16,014 nt of DNA. Source: RQOF01 sp964461135 (GTDB taxonomy: Bacteria; Calditrichota; Calditrichia; RBG-13-44-9). The stretch is taken from assembly GCA_964461135.1 (NCBI GenBank), contig CAYWTB010000100.1, positions 1-16,014 on the forward strand, given 5' to 3'. Below the pieces are notes generated by a model. It did no database searches. It was given only the letters and a program-made list of their open reading frames with translations, and had not been told where the DNA came from. The translations under genes and the position numbers were made by a program. Positions 7,713 through 16,012 of the stretch are shown piece after piece (the stretch's first letter is position 1; each line of letters opens with the position of its first letter).

Positions 7713-8902
7713 CCAGTACCCCCCACATCCTTATTGCTGTCCGAATATCCCAGCATGATTTCCTGAAAATTCCCCCGCGCCCGCAGGTAAGAGCGGTAAA
7801 CCGGATCTTCAAAAATAGTACTCAACAGCTGATCGGCATTGTGAAGATCTTCAATGGTTTCAAAAAGCGGTACCACATCAAGTGAGGTTTTTACACCCTC
7901 CGAATCTTCTCTCCACAATCCGCTTTTACTGGCAAGAAGCAGTACTTCCAGCATATCACTCACATGGTGGGTCATACTGATGATATAAATTCCCATGGCC
8001 TCCGGATCAGTTGATTTCGATTCATAGATCACCCGAAAACTTTCCAGCATCTGGCGGGCCTCAACAGAAAGTTGTTTTTCCGGAATTGCAAGTACCTCCT
8101 GGTTTTTAAGAACTCGGTGCAGTATTTTTATGCGTTCCCGCTCCGGTAGTTCACTGTAATTATCCGAAATCCCCGCTTTCTGTAACAATTCACTCACTAC
8201 CTCCCTATGGAAACGGCTGTGCTGCCTCACATCCAGCGCCATAAAATAAAAACCAAACGCATTAACCCGCACGATCAGACGGGGAAGACGTCCGAATTGA
8301 GCGACATTGCCCGGACCCATTTTGTGCAAACATGTCTTTAATAATTCCAGATCTTTAATTAACTGTGCAGCAGTGTAATCCGGATGAGAAGATTTAATTT
8401 CAGAATGATTCCCGGCATCAATCGATTCCAGGAGGAATTCGATTTTGGCAACCATATAATTTATTTTAATGCGGAACGGCTCATAGTGGTAAAAATGAAG
8501 TATATCTTCCTTCAGATGATAATAGCGGGAATCCTCTTTAATGGATTGATACAATTCATCGGGAACCGGTACCAGCCTGGAAGAAATACTCAGATCCCGT
8601 CTCAAAGCTTTGAGCTCCTGTATATAAAAATCCAGGATGGTTTTTCTCAATATTTGCAAGGTCTGGCGGGTAACCTCCGGAGTTACGTTGGGATTACCAT
8701 CACGATCTCCGCCGATCCAGGACCGGAACCGCAAGAAGTTGGGCAGCTGTACATCGGTATTAAAATATTCCTTGAATGCCAACTGCAGATCCTGGTGCAT
8801 CCGGGGTACCACATCCCACACCGAGTTCACTGTAAAATACAGAGCAAAATTAACTTCATCCAGATCAGTAAGACGCTCTGTTCTCACATCATCGGTGGAC
8901 AA
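7451..8902 (-). CDS. ppc: PEP carboxylase, central fragment
   Basis: Same frame as the N-terminal fragment, separated from it only by the TAA at 9011-9013; homology in fact starts at 9010, and the TTG at 8900-8902 is only a formal start. It carries SWIGGDRDGNPNVT, RLIVRVNAFGFYFMALDVRQ (Arg-rich active-site region), MGIYIISMTHHVSDMLEV, PLFETIEDL and MLGYSDSNKD with the active-site Lys. After the G6 run near 7719 the frame is wrong, and the last roughly 90 residues are meaningless. Confidence 0.8.
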   Translation of the reverse strand: MSTDDVRTERLTDLDEVNFALYFTVNSVWDVVPRMHQDLQLAFKEYFNTDVQLPNFLRFRSWIGGDRDGNPNVTPEVTRQTLQILRKTILDFYIQELKALRRDLSISSRLVPVPDELYQSIKEDSRYYHLKEDILHFYHYEPFRIKINYMVAKIEFLLESIDAGNHSEIKSSHPDYTAAQLIKDLELLKTCLHKMGPGNVAQFGRLPRLIVRVNAFGFYFMALDVRQHSRFHREVVSELLQKAGISDNYSELPERERIKILHRVLKNQEVLAIPEKQLSVEARQMLESFRVIYESKSTDPEAMGIYIISMTHHVSDMLEVLLLASKSGLWREDSEGVKTSLDVVPLFETIEDLHNADQLLSTIFEDPVYRSYLRARGNFQEIMLGYSDSNKDVGGTGWLTGRYIKLKASWPVPAENMESISGCSMAEAGPSDGEAAGPIRLSWPCRRKARMERSALPSRVKLFHFAMPCLILPTAIWNKLLMP

Positions 8903-9010
8903 GAGAAGTGAGATATAGTAATAAATTTGTTCCAGTAATTTATTCGCTTCACTGTCTGTGAGGGTATTTTGAGAAAATTCTTTCAGCAGCTGGCTGATTT
9001 CCTGCTGTTT

Positions 9011-9544
9011 TTAGAGCAGGCCCAGTCGCCTGGCTTCGGTGGGATGGGCTGTGAATGTTGGCTGAATATCCAGTTTATGGAGATTTTCCAGGATATTCTG
9101 CAGGGAATGACCATTTTGTTTTAACTGGTACACGGCTTCAGCGATGGATTCGGATCGTGGCGAACGTTTTTTCGCTTTAATTTCCCGCTCAGTGTTTATG
9201 CGTACAATTTCCAGCTGCTCCGCCTTGTTTACCAAGTGGAAAAATGTAGTAAAAGAGCGCAGCAGAACATTCAGCGTTGTCAGATCCAGGTTTTTTATCT
9301 TCTGGGAAGCCCTTGCCAGAAATTTTGTGTCTTTACGGAGTGAAGCTTCTTTACATAATTGACGCAACTCTTCCACCATCCTAAAATTTTCTGTTCCGGC
9401 CTGATCCCGAATGACCTGTCCCAGAATTTGGCCGATTAAATTGATCTGCCTGCTGAGGACCGCGGTGATACCTGAACCCTGTGTTTCAATATCGAGTCCC
9501 GAAATCCAGTCAAGTGTTTTTAATTGTCCTATCGCTTTCTTTTT
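9011..9544 (-). CDS. ppc: PEP carboxylase, N-terminal fragment
   Basis: This frame matches the PEP carboxylase N-terminus from KAIGQLKTLDWISGLD to ARRLGLL and then meets TAA (9011-9013). The first ATG in frame is at 9377-9379, but the conserved sequence upstream of it, such as VIRDQAG, shows that it is not the native start. It contains the TAHPTEARR motif with the catalytic His. Translation beyond the TAA in the same frame continues with KQQEISQLLKEF, still enzyme-like. Confidence 0.75.
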   Translation of the reverse strand, partial: KKKAIGQLKTLDWISGLDIETQGSGITAVLSRQINLIGQILGQVIRDQAGTENFRMVEELRQLCKEASLRKDTKFLARASQKIKNLDLTTLNVLLRSFTTFFHLVNKAEQLEIVRINTEREIKAKKRSPRSESIAEAVYQLKQNGHSLQNILENLHKLDIQPTFTAHPTEARRLGLL

Positions 9545-9632
9545 GGCTGCATTATAGCAATCAGTGCAATAAATATAATATACATGGTAGAGAATTGATT
9601 TGGAGGAAAATAAACTAAACCTTGTTATTATA

Positions 9633-9651
9633 AATCATTTGCGGAATGATT
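9633..9651. other. Weak AT-rich stem-loop after the symporter gene
   Basis: AATCATT and AATGATT form a 7-bp stem around a five-base loop, seven bases past the symporter stop codon. On the minus strand it is followed by TATAATAAC, not a T-tract. It might be a weak terminator or a 3' stabiliser of the symporter message; chance is also possible. Confidence 0.25.
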
Positions 9652-9657
9652 CTAATC

Positions 9658-11301
9658 TCAACCCGTTCCCCATAACTCGATCATATAAGTAATAAACAGT
9701 ATAAAAATAAAATATACCGCCACCAATGCATAAATTCGGGTCCAGGGAATGGAGGAGCGTTCCTCCACATGCCGTAACAGAGTTGTCCGGGGAATATCGT
9801 GCATACGAAAATCCAACAATCGGTTATAAAGAAAAGAAAAAATGACGGCGGTAACGAAACCTGTAAAATTCCACCACAGCCATGAAATACTTGTAAATAG
9901 CCATAAATAAAAGTTTACTATTATTCCGGCCAAAATTCCCATTTTTATAGATTGGGGCCCTGTTCTGGTTGTAGACATTCCCAGCAAAAAGGCCGCCAGG
10001 ATAGGTCCATAAAGCATACTTCCCACCGCATTGATCAGAACGATGGTGGTCTGGCGGGTGGCTTCCCCAAATTCATAGAATGCCAGGGCGGCTGATACAC
10101 AGAATATTCCCCACAAAAAGGTGATTACCTTGGATGCGATAAGGTAATGCCTTTCATGTGCATCAGGTTTGATATATTTCTGATAAAAATCTTTCATGGT
10201 AACCGCGCTTAGGGAATTCAATCCGGAATCCAAACTGGACATAAGAGCCGCCATTATAGCCACAAATATAAAACCGATCACCCCGTGGGGCAGAAACGAA
10301 AGAATAAACATGGGGACCATCCGGTCCGGATCATTCTTTAATATATCACCTACCTGGCCGGCACCGATCCCCAGGGATTCGCCCACTTGTGCCAGGGTAT
10401 GAGGTTGAGCAAAAATAGCACCGATAAAAATACCCATGAAACAATAGGCTAATACCAGAGGATAACGGCCCAGTGCATTCACCAGCAGAGATTTTCTGAC
10501 ATCATCCACATTTCCAACCGATAATTCTCGCTGAACCTGGCTCTGGTCCGTACCATAGTATGATATATAGAGGAAGAATCCGCCAATGAGCATGGGCCAG
10601 AAGGCGTAAGCACCTTCCGAATTAAAGCCCCAGTGCTGAAAATCAAATATCTCATAGCGTTGCGGTGACATGCTGGCCAGGCCTGAATCCCATCCCGTCA
10701 GATAAATTGCGGCCAGTCCGCAGATCAGGATACCGACAATTATAATAATCATCTGTAAAAAATCGCTTAAGATGACAACTTTAATGCCACCTATGGCATC
10801 GTATATTACCGTGATAACCCCAACCAGTAGAATGGCGGCCGGGGTGGATATGGATAATGCCGTGGAAAGCACCAGACCTCCCGCCAGAACAGCCACAGCA
10901 GTCGCCAGACCTCTGCCCAGCTGAAATAAAATACTGACCAAGGTCCTCGTTCCTGAATCAAATCGCTTTTCCAGGTACTCATAGATACTCACATAATGAT
11001 GGCGGTGGAGAACCGGGATAATGACGGCCATTACCGGGATAAGCGCCAGCGGAACTCCAAATTCATAACATAACCATTTGAGCCCCCCTCCATCCTTTAT
11101 TGCCACAAAGGCAGGGGCGGATACAAAACTGACAGCGCCCAGCTGGGTGGCCATGGTGGATGCACCGGATTGCCACCATTTTATTTTCCGTCCGCCCAGG
11201 TAATAATCCTCAGTACTTTTCTGGCTGCGGGTAATAACCAGCGCAATTCCCACAACTAACCCCAGATAAAAGATGATAACCAGCCAGTCTATGAAATTCA
11301 C
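9658..11301 (-). CDS. Sodium/solute symporter (SSS family)
   Basis: Inner-membrane secondary transporter using the sodium gradient for solute uptake; the substrate cannot be assigned. The 547-residue protein has many hydrophobic segments in the LeuT-like order of the family. Family marks are TEDYYLGGRKIKWWQSGAS (residues 30-48, after TM1 and before the second core helix), GTDQSQVQREL near residues 250-260, and MSSLDSGLNSLSAVTMKDFY around 354-373. The latter matches the TM8 segment whose paired Ser residues (here Ser355 and Ser356) form the Na2 sodium site in vSGLT. Start ATG 11299-11301 with GGGAG about ten bases upstream. It is on the same strand as the kinase, with 147 bases between them, and as ppc, with about 105 bases. 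Intact. Closest functional classes by general appearance are the sugar/monocarboxylate-type SSS carriers, unproven. Confidence 0.9.
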   Translation of the reverse strand: MNFIDWLVIIFYLGLVVGIALVITRSQKSTEDYYLGGRKIKWWQSGASTMATQLGAVSFVSAPAFVAIKDGGGLKWLCYEFGVPLALIPVMAVIIPVLHRHHYVSIYEYLEKRFDSGTRTLVSILFQLGRGLATAVAVLAGGLVLSTALSISTPAAILLVGVITVIYDAIGGIKVVILSDFLQMIIIIVGILICGLAAIYLTGWDSGLASMSPQRYEIFDFQHWGFNSEGAYAFWPMLIGGFFLYISYYGTDQSQVQRELSVGNVDDVRKSLLVNALGRYPLVLAYCFMGIFIGAIFAQPHTLAQVGESLGIGAGQVGDILKNDPDRMVPMFILSFLPHGVIGFIFVAIMAALMSSLDSGLNSLSAVTMKDFYQKYIKPDAHERHYLIASKVITFLWGIFCVSAALAFYEFGEATRQTTIVLINAVGSMLYGPILAAFLLGMSTTRTGPQSIKMGILAGIIVNFYLWLFTSISWLWWNFTGFVTAVIFSFLYNRLLDFRMHDIPRTTLLRHVEERSSIPWTRIYALVAVYFIFILFITYMIELWGTG

Positions 11302-11434
11302 AACATCATCTCCCGAAATATCGAATTAAAACTGATCCGGAACCTGCAAAACCCTGAAAGAGAAAATCCGGTTTTCAACCCATGCAGTGCTCTGATTTTT
11401 AATTGAAATTACCATGATTTTAGGAATTGAAAAT

Positions 11435-11444
11435 ATGATATCAT
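11435..11444. other. 10-bp palindrome at the 3' end of the kinase gene
   Basis: ATGATATCAT is a perfect palindrome, four bases from the kinase stop codon, in the 147-base gap before the symporter gene. It could be a small operator half or chance in an AT-rich gap. No clear promoter for the symporter was recognised around it. Confidence 0.15.
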
Positions 11445-11448
11445 CATT

Positions 11449-14013
11449 TTACTTATTCTTTAATCCCTGATAAATCACATATAATAATTCTGAAATGGCG
11501 AACGGCTTTTTCAGAAAATGGTATCTTTTACGTTGTATTTTCCCCCAGTTACTCCTCTCTCCGGTGTAGCCGCTGGTTAGAATTACAGCCAGTTCAGGAT
11601 TCTCCTTCAGCAGGTTATCCACCAGCTCCATTCCATTCTGGTCCGGAAGAACTACATCTGAAAACACCAGTTTTATTCTATGACGGTTCTCCTTAAAAAT
11701 ACCCCAGGCTCCCGCGGCGCTTTGTGATGCCAGAACCTGGTAACCATGTTGAGTCAACGCCTGTTCAATTAATTCCCGGATTTCCTGTTCATCTTCCACC
11801 AGGAGCAAAGTTTCTCCATGTCCCACATATTCCTGGATTGAAAGCTTTTCCAGATTTTCATCCGAAGATTTTACAAAGGATGCAGGAATATAGATCCTGA
11901 ACGTAGCTCCCTCTCCCGGATTACTGTTCACATCAATCCATCCATCATGCTGGGAAATGATGCCATAGATTACAGACAGACCGAGGCCGGTTCCCTTACC
12001 CGCTTCTTTGGTGGTAAAGAACGGTTCAAATATATGGCCCTGTATGCTTTGGTCAATGCCGGTACCGGTATCCTGGAATGTGAGTTCCACAAATTCCCCC
12101 GGCCGGGATTTTGACGGTTCCCGACTTTCGTTTTCCGTAAAAGTCATATTGACCGTCCTGATAGTAATTGTTCCACCCTGAGGCATCGCATCCCGGGAAT
12201 TAACCGCCAGATTCATTATAACCTGCTCGATATGCCCCTCGTCCGCCCAGACTTTCCATAATCCCGGAAAAAGATCTGTATGTATACGGATATCCTCACC
12301 AATTACTCTTTCCAGCATCATCAGCATATTAGTTATGGTTTCATTGATGGTAATGGAAGCCGGGGCCATCATCTGTTTCCGGCTGAACAACAGCAATTGA
12401 TTGGTAAGGCTGCCTGCTCTCTGAACAGCCCTCTGTATCTGCTTGAGATTCCGTTCGATCATATCACTGTCCTGAAGATTCATCAGGGAGAGATCCGAAT
12501 ACCCTTTTATACTGGTCAAAAGATTGTTGAAATCGTGGGCCATCCCTCCTGCCAGTGTTCCTACCGCTTCCATTTTTTGAGCCTGCAACAGCTGGGCCCG
12601 CATTTGTTCCTGTTCCCGCTGCATTTCCATCTGCAGTGTAATATCAGTGTTTGTTCCCAACATGCGGTACGGTATACCTTCGGCATTCTTAAGATATATA
12701 CCCCGGGCCTGAAAACACTTCACATGCCCGTCATGATGGATCATGCGGTAGGTCATCTCAAACGAATCGGATTTCCCCTCTAGATAGTTTTCCACTCTGC
12801 TCTGTATAGGCTTTATATCTTCTGGATAAATATGATTCTTCCAGGACTCAATGGTATTTTCAATTTCATGATCGTCATACCCAAGAAGCGCTTTCAGGAT
12901 TGGATCAATAAACAAACTCTGAGATTGGATATCCCAATCCCATACGCCCACATTGGCGGCAGTTGTGGCCATTTTATACCGCCGTTCACTCTCCCATAAT
13001 GCCTCTTCGGCATGCTTGCGTTCGGTTATATCTTCGTAACTGCCAAATAATCCGATTATCTCTCCGTCTTTGTCTTCCAGAGGAATTTTTGAGGTTCTTA
13101 ACCACAACCGGGTTCCATCGACCCGTACCTGGGGCTCTTCATAATTGATTTTGGATATACGTTTTTCAATTATTTCACGGTCATCAGAACGATATAAAGG
13201 TGCACTTTCCTTCCAGGACAGTTCAAAATCATTTTTACCAAGGATATCATCTGGAGATTCTAAACCTGCGTCCAGGGCAAATGCTTTATTGCACCCCAGA
13301 TATCTGAAATTCCGGTCTTTCCAGAAAAGCCTGATCGGTATGGTGTCCATAACTAATTGAAGCATCTGTTGTGATTCACGCAAATCTTCCTGCGCTTTTT
13401 TAAGCTGGTCTTTGGCGCGCAATGAAATCAGCGCAAAAGATATATTTCCCGCCAGGTTTTGGAAGATTTGTATTTCGGTTTCCTGAAAAGAATCTTGGTC
13501 AGCGGAATAAACCGACAACAAACCGAGCAGCTTTGACTTCTCTCTGAGCGGCAGGATTAAAACAGACTTATAACCGAATTTGATGGCATGTCGTTTAAAC
13601 TTTTTATCGGTAATCTGGTCTGCCATGCTTTTTATCTCAAAGGAGGCTCCCTGGTTAAACCGTCCGGCCACATTTTTCAGATCATTCAGCAGCGAGCCCC
13701 GTGCCTTCCGGAAACGTTCAAATTCCTCTGGTATAAAACCATTCTGGATTAACGGCTCCAGGTGATTCTCACCGGAATTATTAAAAAGACCCAACCAGCA
13801 GAGCTGATATTTATCCTGCCCTGCAACATCCCGGCAGATCGCATTCAGCAAAACGGATTCGTCGTCGATCTGAGGAAGAATTAAATGGCTTTGGGACAGG
13901 ATTGAAAGAACATTGCGAGATGGATTGAGGGCTTCATGATCATCGTGATTTGTGCGGAAGGATTCCCCTTCCGGTATATTTGTATTATTAAATTTCTGCT
14001 TATCCTTTTTCAT
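11449..14013 (-). CDS. Cytoplasmic hybrid sensor histidine kinase (GAF-PAS-PAS-HisKA-HATPase-REC)
   Basis: Two-component sensor of 854 residues that would autophosphorylate on His and pass the phosphate to its own receiver. No signal peptide or transmembrane segment is visible, so it senses an internal cue. Domains: GAF about 50-198; PAS1 about 215-330, ending GLFGSYEDITERKHAEEAL; PAS2/PAC about 345-465, ending MLGTNTDITLQMEMQ; dimerisation H-box with His493 in GGMAHDFNNLLTSIKGY; ATPase domain with N-box IMNLAVNSRDAM (Asn601, Asn605), DTGTGID, FEPFFTTKEAGKGTGLGLS; receiver about 735-850 with acidic pair Glu740-Asp741, phospho-acceptor Asp786 in LVFSDVVLPDQNGM, Thr813 and Lys836 in FLKKPF. Start ATG 14011-14013 with AGGA about eight bases upstream. 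There is no DNA-binding regulator in the window; output probably goes through a distant phosphotransfer protein. Intact. Confidence 0.94.
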   Translation of the reverse strand: MKKDKQKFNNTNIPEGESFRTNHDDHEALNPSRNVLSILSQSHLILPQIDDESVLLNAICRDVAGQDKYQLCWLGLFNNSGENHLEPLIQNGFIPEEFERFRKARGSLLNDLKNVAGRFNQGASFEIKSMADQITDKKFKRHAIKFGYKSVLILPLREKSKLLGLLSVYSADQDSFQETEIQIFQNLAGNISFALISLRAKDQLKKAQEDLRESQQMLQLVMDTIPIRLFWKDRNFRYLGCNKAFALDAGLESPDDILGKNDFELSWKESAPLYRSDDREIIEKRISKINYEEPQVRVDGTRLWLRTSKIPLEDKDGEIIGLFGSYEDITERKHAEEALWESERRYKMATTAANVGVWDWDIQSQSLFIDPILKALLGYDDHEIENTIESWKNHIYPEDIKPIQSRVENYLEGKSDSFEMTYRMIHHDGHVKCFQARGIYLKNAEGIPYRMLGTNTDITLQMEMQREQEQMRAQLLQAQKMEAVGTLAGGMAHDFNNLLTSIKGYSDLSLMNLQDSDMIERNLKQIQRAVQRAGSLTNQLLLFSRKQMMAPASITINETITNMLMMLERVIGEDIRIHTDLFPGLWKVWADEGHIEQVIMNLAVNSRDAMPQGGTITIRTVNMTFTENESREPSKSRPGEFVELTFQDTGTGIDQSIQGHIFEPFFTTKEAGKGTGLGLSVIYGIISQHDGWIDVNSNPGEGATFRIYIPASFVKSSDENLEKLSIQEYVGHGETLLLVEDEQEIRELIEQALTQHGYQVLASQSAAGAWGIFKENRHRIKLVFSDVVLPDQNGMELVDNLLKENPELAVILTSGYTGERSNWGKIQRKRYHFLKKPFAISELLYVIYQGLKNK

Positions 14014-14187
14014 TTCGCAGTCCTGTTATAAAGTACAAAAAAGAGAAGATAATGAAGTTGTAAAATAAAACTGGAAATGTCGGGAGAATACTATATGATT
14101 CTAAAAAACGAAGTAATTGTGCGACCTTAACTGATAAAAATGACTCTGCAAATTAAGATCGTACATACTTAAATGCAATTTATAAAT

Positions 14188-14224
14188 GCCGGCAGGGAAT
14201 ATCATCTCATTTATTATTGCCGGC
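14188..14224. other. GCCGGC stem-loop downstream of the STAS gene
   Basis: GCCGGCA at 14188-14194 can pair with TGCCGGC at 14218-14224 (7 bp, extendable by a G-T pair) around a loop of about 23 bases. It begins 14 bases past the STAS stop on the minus strand but lacks a T-tract, so it is at best a weak terminator or 3' stabiliser. The rest of the 14014-14238 gap is AT-rich, without a gene I can support. Confidence 0.3.
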
Positions 14225-14238
14225 TGAAGCAAATTCAG

Positions 14239-14586
14239 TCATTTTTCAGAAAAACTTTTAATGGCGCTGTCTGTATCGGGAAAGATTTTCAGCACCTGAT
14301 CCAGATGCGTAATGTCCAGCAGTGAGACCATAAATTCAGACGGAGAGGCCAATCGAATATCCCCGTTATTAGACCGGCATTCCGCAATTCGGGACACCAT
14401 AGCTCCCAAACCACTGGAATCCACATATTCAGTCCCCGACAGATCAATAATAATTTTATGGTTGTCTTCTGCTACCAGCGAATACAAATACTCTTTAAAT
14501 TCCTCCGAAACATCAGTACTTAAATATTTAGGTACGGTAATGATTACTACCTTACCATCAGAAGCCCGATGGGTCTGAAAATCCAT
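14239..14586 (-). CDS. STAS-domain anti-anti-sigma factor-like protein
   Basis: A single STAS domain of 115 residues, the full length of SpoIIAA/RsbV-type antagonists. In that family the unphosphorylated protein binds an anti-sigma/serine kinase and frees a sigma factor; phosphorylation of a Ser next to the conserved Asp switches it off. Here the motif is YVDSSGLGAMVSRI (Asp56-Ser57-Ser58), preceded by IIIDLSGTEYVD as in the family; Ser57 is the expected phosphosite by alignment with RsbV Ser56. Start ATG 14584-14586 with AGAGGAT about six bases upstream. No anti-sigma kinase, PP2C phosphatase or sigma gene lies next to it, so its partners are elsewhere; similar orphans also occur in other signalling modules. 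The gap to the kinase gene is 225 bases, so co-transcription is possible but not shown. Intact. Confidence 0.88.
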   Translation of the reverse strand: MDFQTHRASDGKVVIITVPKYLSTDVSEEFKEYLYSLVAEDNHKIIIDLSGTEYVDSSGLGAMVSRIAECRSNNGDIRLASPSEFMVSLLDITHLDQVLKIFPDTDSAIKSFSEK

Positions 14587-14875
14587 TACGCATCCTCTAT
14601 GTTAACTTCGTTCTGGTAGAAACAAAGGGAAAAACTTCTACTACGGCAGATTTTCGTTTCCTTGTAAAAAAATGCATCTGCTGCTAATTACCGTCCTGAA
14701 TATCATTCAACCCAATAGAATAACAGACTCTGATAATCTGATAGAATCCGTATATAAAGATATTTATTTGGACGGATCGAATATCTTCTTTTTATTTTAA
14801 ATAATTTACTGGAAAAATTATCTTATAAAAATAAAAAACTTAAAAGAAACTCATATTTTTAAAATTCCAGTGTTT

Positions 14876-15814
14876 CTATTTTAATAAACACAGATCATCT
14901 ATATAAATAACCAGGGGTTCAGGCAGTTCAGTTGCAAATATCCCCAGGCTATAAATTGCATACAGATTCATTCGCCGGCCTTTAGGAGCATTTTCAACCT
15001 CCTGCAAAGAAATATTGAGCATATTCAATCCCGGCTTCAAAAAGAATTTTTTATTAAAACGATCCGAATATAGCTCTTCCCCACGCGTGTGCAGGCGGTC
15101 TTGAATACGGCAGGTTAATTCCAGAATTCCTTCCAGCGGATTAAATATGACAAAATGAAGATAACGATACTCGCTCTAGTCCCGCGGAAAATATTTTGCG
15201 GCAATACCAGAATATTTCTCTGTAGTCAAAGACACCCTGGCTGCTCTTTTCCCCTGATATACAGGATCATTTGCATAAATCATCTTTCCCTCTCCTTCCC
15301 ACCGTTCCAGTTCAAAGGGCGTTTCAAAATCCGACAAGACCGGGAATTCAGCTCCGGCTATTATTTCATCACTCAATGATCTAACAGGATTAATAAATTC
15401 TATTCCTATCAGTACAGCAACAAAAACTCTCAGGAATCTTTGTTGCTTTTTTTTTATTGCAGCCGCATGCTCTGAAAAGAATATCCAACCCACCGCACTT
15501 CCCAGAACATCTCTCCACACATCTCCCAATTCGGGCTTACGATGCAGTCCCACCTGAATCCATTCGATCAGGATTCCCGAAAGGATGGTGCACAAGATTA
15601 TCAGGAGCAACTGGGGGAGAATTGACTTCCTTTTCGGGTAATCCAATTGACGCAACAAAATAAAAATAACAAGAGTATAGTAAATAATATGACCCAGATT
15701 CCAGGAGGCCTTAAATGATCTGGTTGAATAATAATCCGGACCGCCAAAAAAGAACAGGACTGACAAAACAGCCACAAAAAGAAACAGAACAATATTCAGA
15801 GGTTTGTTTTTCAT
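14876..15814 (-). pseudogene. VanZ-like membrane protein with C-terminal extracytoplasmic domain, interrupted by TAG
   Basis: The N-terminal 125 residues are a VanZ-type membrane domain: several hydrophobic helices with NLGHIIYYTL, GILIEWIQ (Glu84) and GDVWRDVLGSAVGW (Asp98, Asp102), the conserved polar residues of the family. A further helix (about 128-142) leads to an extracytoplasmic region beginning LSDFETPFELERWEGE, which looks like a carbohydrate-binding-type beta domain. A TAG at 15176-15178 ends the frame after YFPRD, yet the same frame stays open for 99 more codons with clearly protein-like sequence (SEYRYLHFVIFNPLEG, then YSDRFNKKFFLKPG, then EPLVIYIDDL) to a natural TAG at 14876-14878. 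Restored length is 312 residues. I recall related VanZ-family proteins with Trp at that site (TGG to TAG is one change). Role unknown; a cell-envelope function is only suggested. No clear SD precedes ATG 15812-15814. Confidence 0.78.
15176..15814 (-). CDS. VanZ-like protein, portion before the internal stop
   Basis: This 212-residue portion contains the entire VanZ membrane domain and the first strands of the C-terminal domain. If the TAG is real, the membrane part might still be made, but the outer domain would be cut in the middle of a strand region (after AAKYFPRD) and is unlikely to fold. Confidence 0.75.
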   Translation of the reverse strand: MKNKPLNIVLFLFVAVLSVLFFFGGPDYYSTRSFKASWNLGHIIYYTLVIFILLRQLDYPKRKSILPQLLLIILCTILSGILIEWIQVGLHRKPELGDVWRDVLGSAVGWIFFSEHAAAIKKKQQRFLRVFVAVLIGIEFINPVRSLSDEIIAGAEFPVLSDFETPFELERWEGEGKMIYANDPVYQGKRAARVSLTTEKYSGIAAKYFPRD

Positions 15815-15868
15815 TGTTTGCCAATAGGACTTTTTATGTGATTTTTCTTTTCAGCCTGTTAAAAAAAA

Positions 15869-16012
15869 TTAATAGACTTCCTTGCTGAGAATAATATTCG
15901 CAAAAGAATACAGTAAGTGTGCTGGTCTGCAAAGATGGCCTAAATATTTTTTTATAAACGACTCCTGTTTTCCGCTTTGCAACACCCTAGAAATTTTTGA
16001 GGATAATTTGGC
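15869..16012 (-). CDS. Possible 3' end of a gene entering from the right edge
   Basis: A minus-strand frame is open from the window edge to a TAA at 15869-15871, 54 bases before the VanZ-like start. The 47 residues include QSGKQESFIKKYLGHLC and HLLYSFANIILSKEVY, a basic/hydrophobic composition plausible for a protein C-terminus. I do not recognise a family, and an open frame this short can be chance. Confidence 0.25.
   Translation of the reverse strand, partial: AKLSSKISRVLQSGKQESFIKKYLGHLCRPAHLLYSFANIILSKEVY

Larger units (their letters stand above)
6726..9552 (-). pseudogene. ppc: Phosphoenolpyruvate carboxylase gene with several disabling lesions
   Basis: PEP carboxylase makes oxaloacetate from PEP and bicarbonate (anaplerosis, cytoplasm). 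Homology runs over about 940 codons in three frames. N-terminal signatures LSRQINLIGQILGQVIRDQAG and FTAHPTEARR (catalytic His) are followed by WIGGDRDGNPNVT, then GYSDSNKD, then FHGRGGTIGRGG, and the C-terminus AAMQSTG, close to the usual NTG end. Lesions: (1) the N-terminal frame has no ATG/GTG/TTG before 9379, which is too far inside; an ATG at 9550-9552 fits if one A is restored in the A5 run at 9540-9544, giving MQPKKKAIGQLK. (2) An in-frame TAA at 9011-9013 sits where the family usually has a residue such as Glu. (3) A six-base G run (plus-strand C6, 7719-7724) shifts frame between KDVG and YWMANW. A TATAAT at 9551-9556 overlaps the proposed ATG, so the true start is uncertain. The remaining sequence is well conserved, so decay would be recent, or the consensus is poor. 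Confidence 0.9.

Noticed and set aside
8384..8911. Plus-strand open frame of 175 codons inside ppc
   Set aside because: It is antisense to highly conserved PEP carboxylase sequence and shows no recognisable motif or SD.
12280..12783. Plus-strand open frame of 167 codons inside the kinase gene
   Set aside because: It is antisense to the PAS2/HisKA/ATPase region, where the minus frame has all catalytic motifs; no family features are seen in the plus frame.
14587..14875. Possible small gene or promoter in the gap between the VanZ-like and STAS genes
   Set aside because: The gap is AT-rich with only short open frames. Candidate -35/-10 pairs have poor spacing, so I cannot support a promoter; only the STAS SD near its start is convincing.
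9011..15178. Stop-codon reassignment to explain the internal TAA and TAG
   Set aside because: TAA ends tolC and the kinase gene, and TAG ends the VanZ-like gene. The two internal stops also replace different residues (probably Glu and Trp), so no single reassignment fits.
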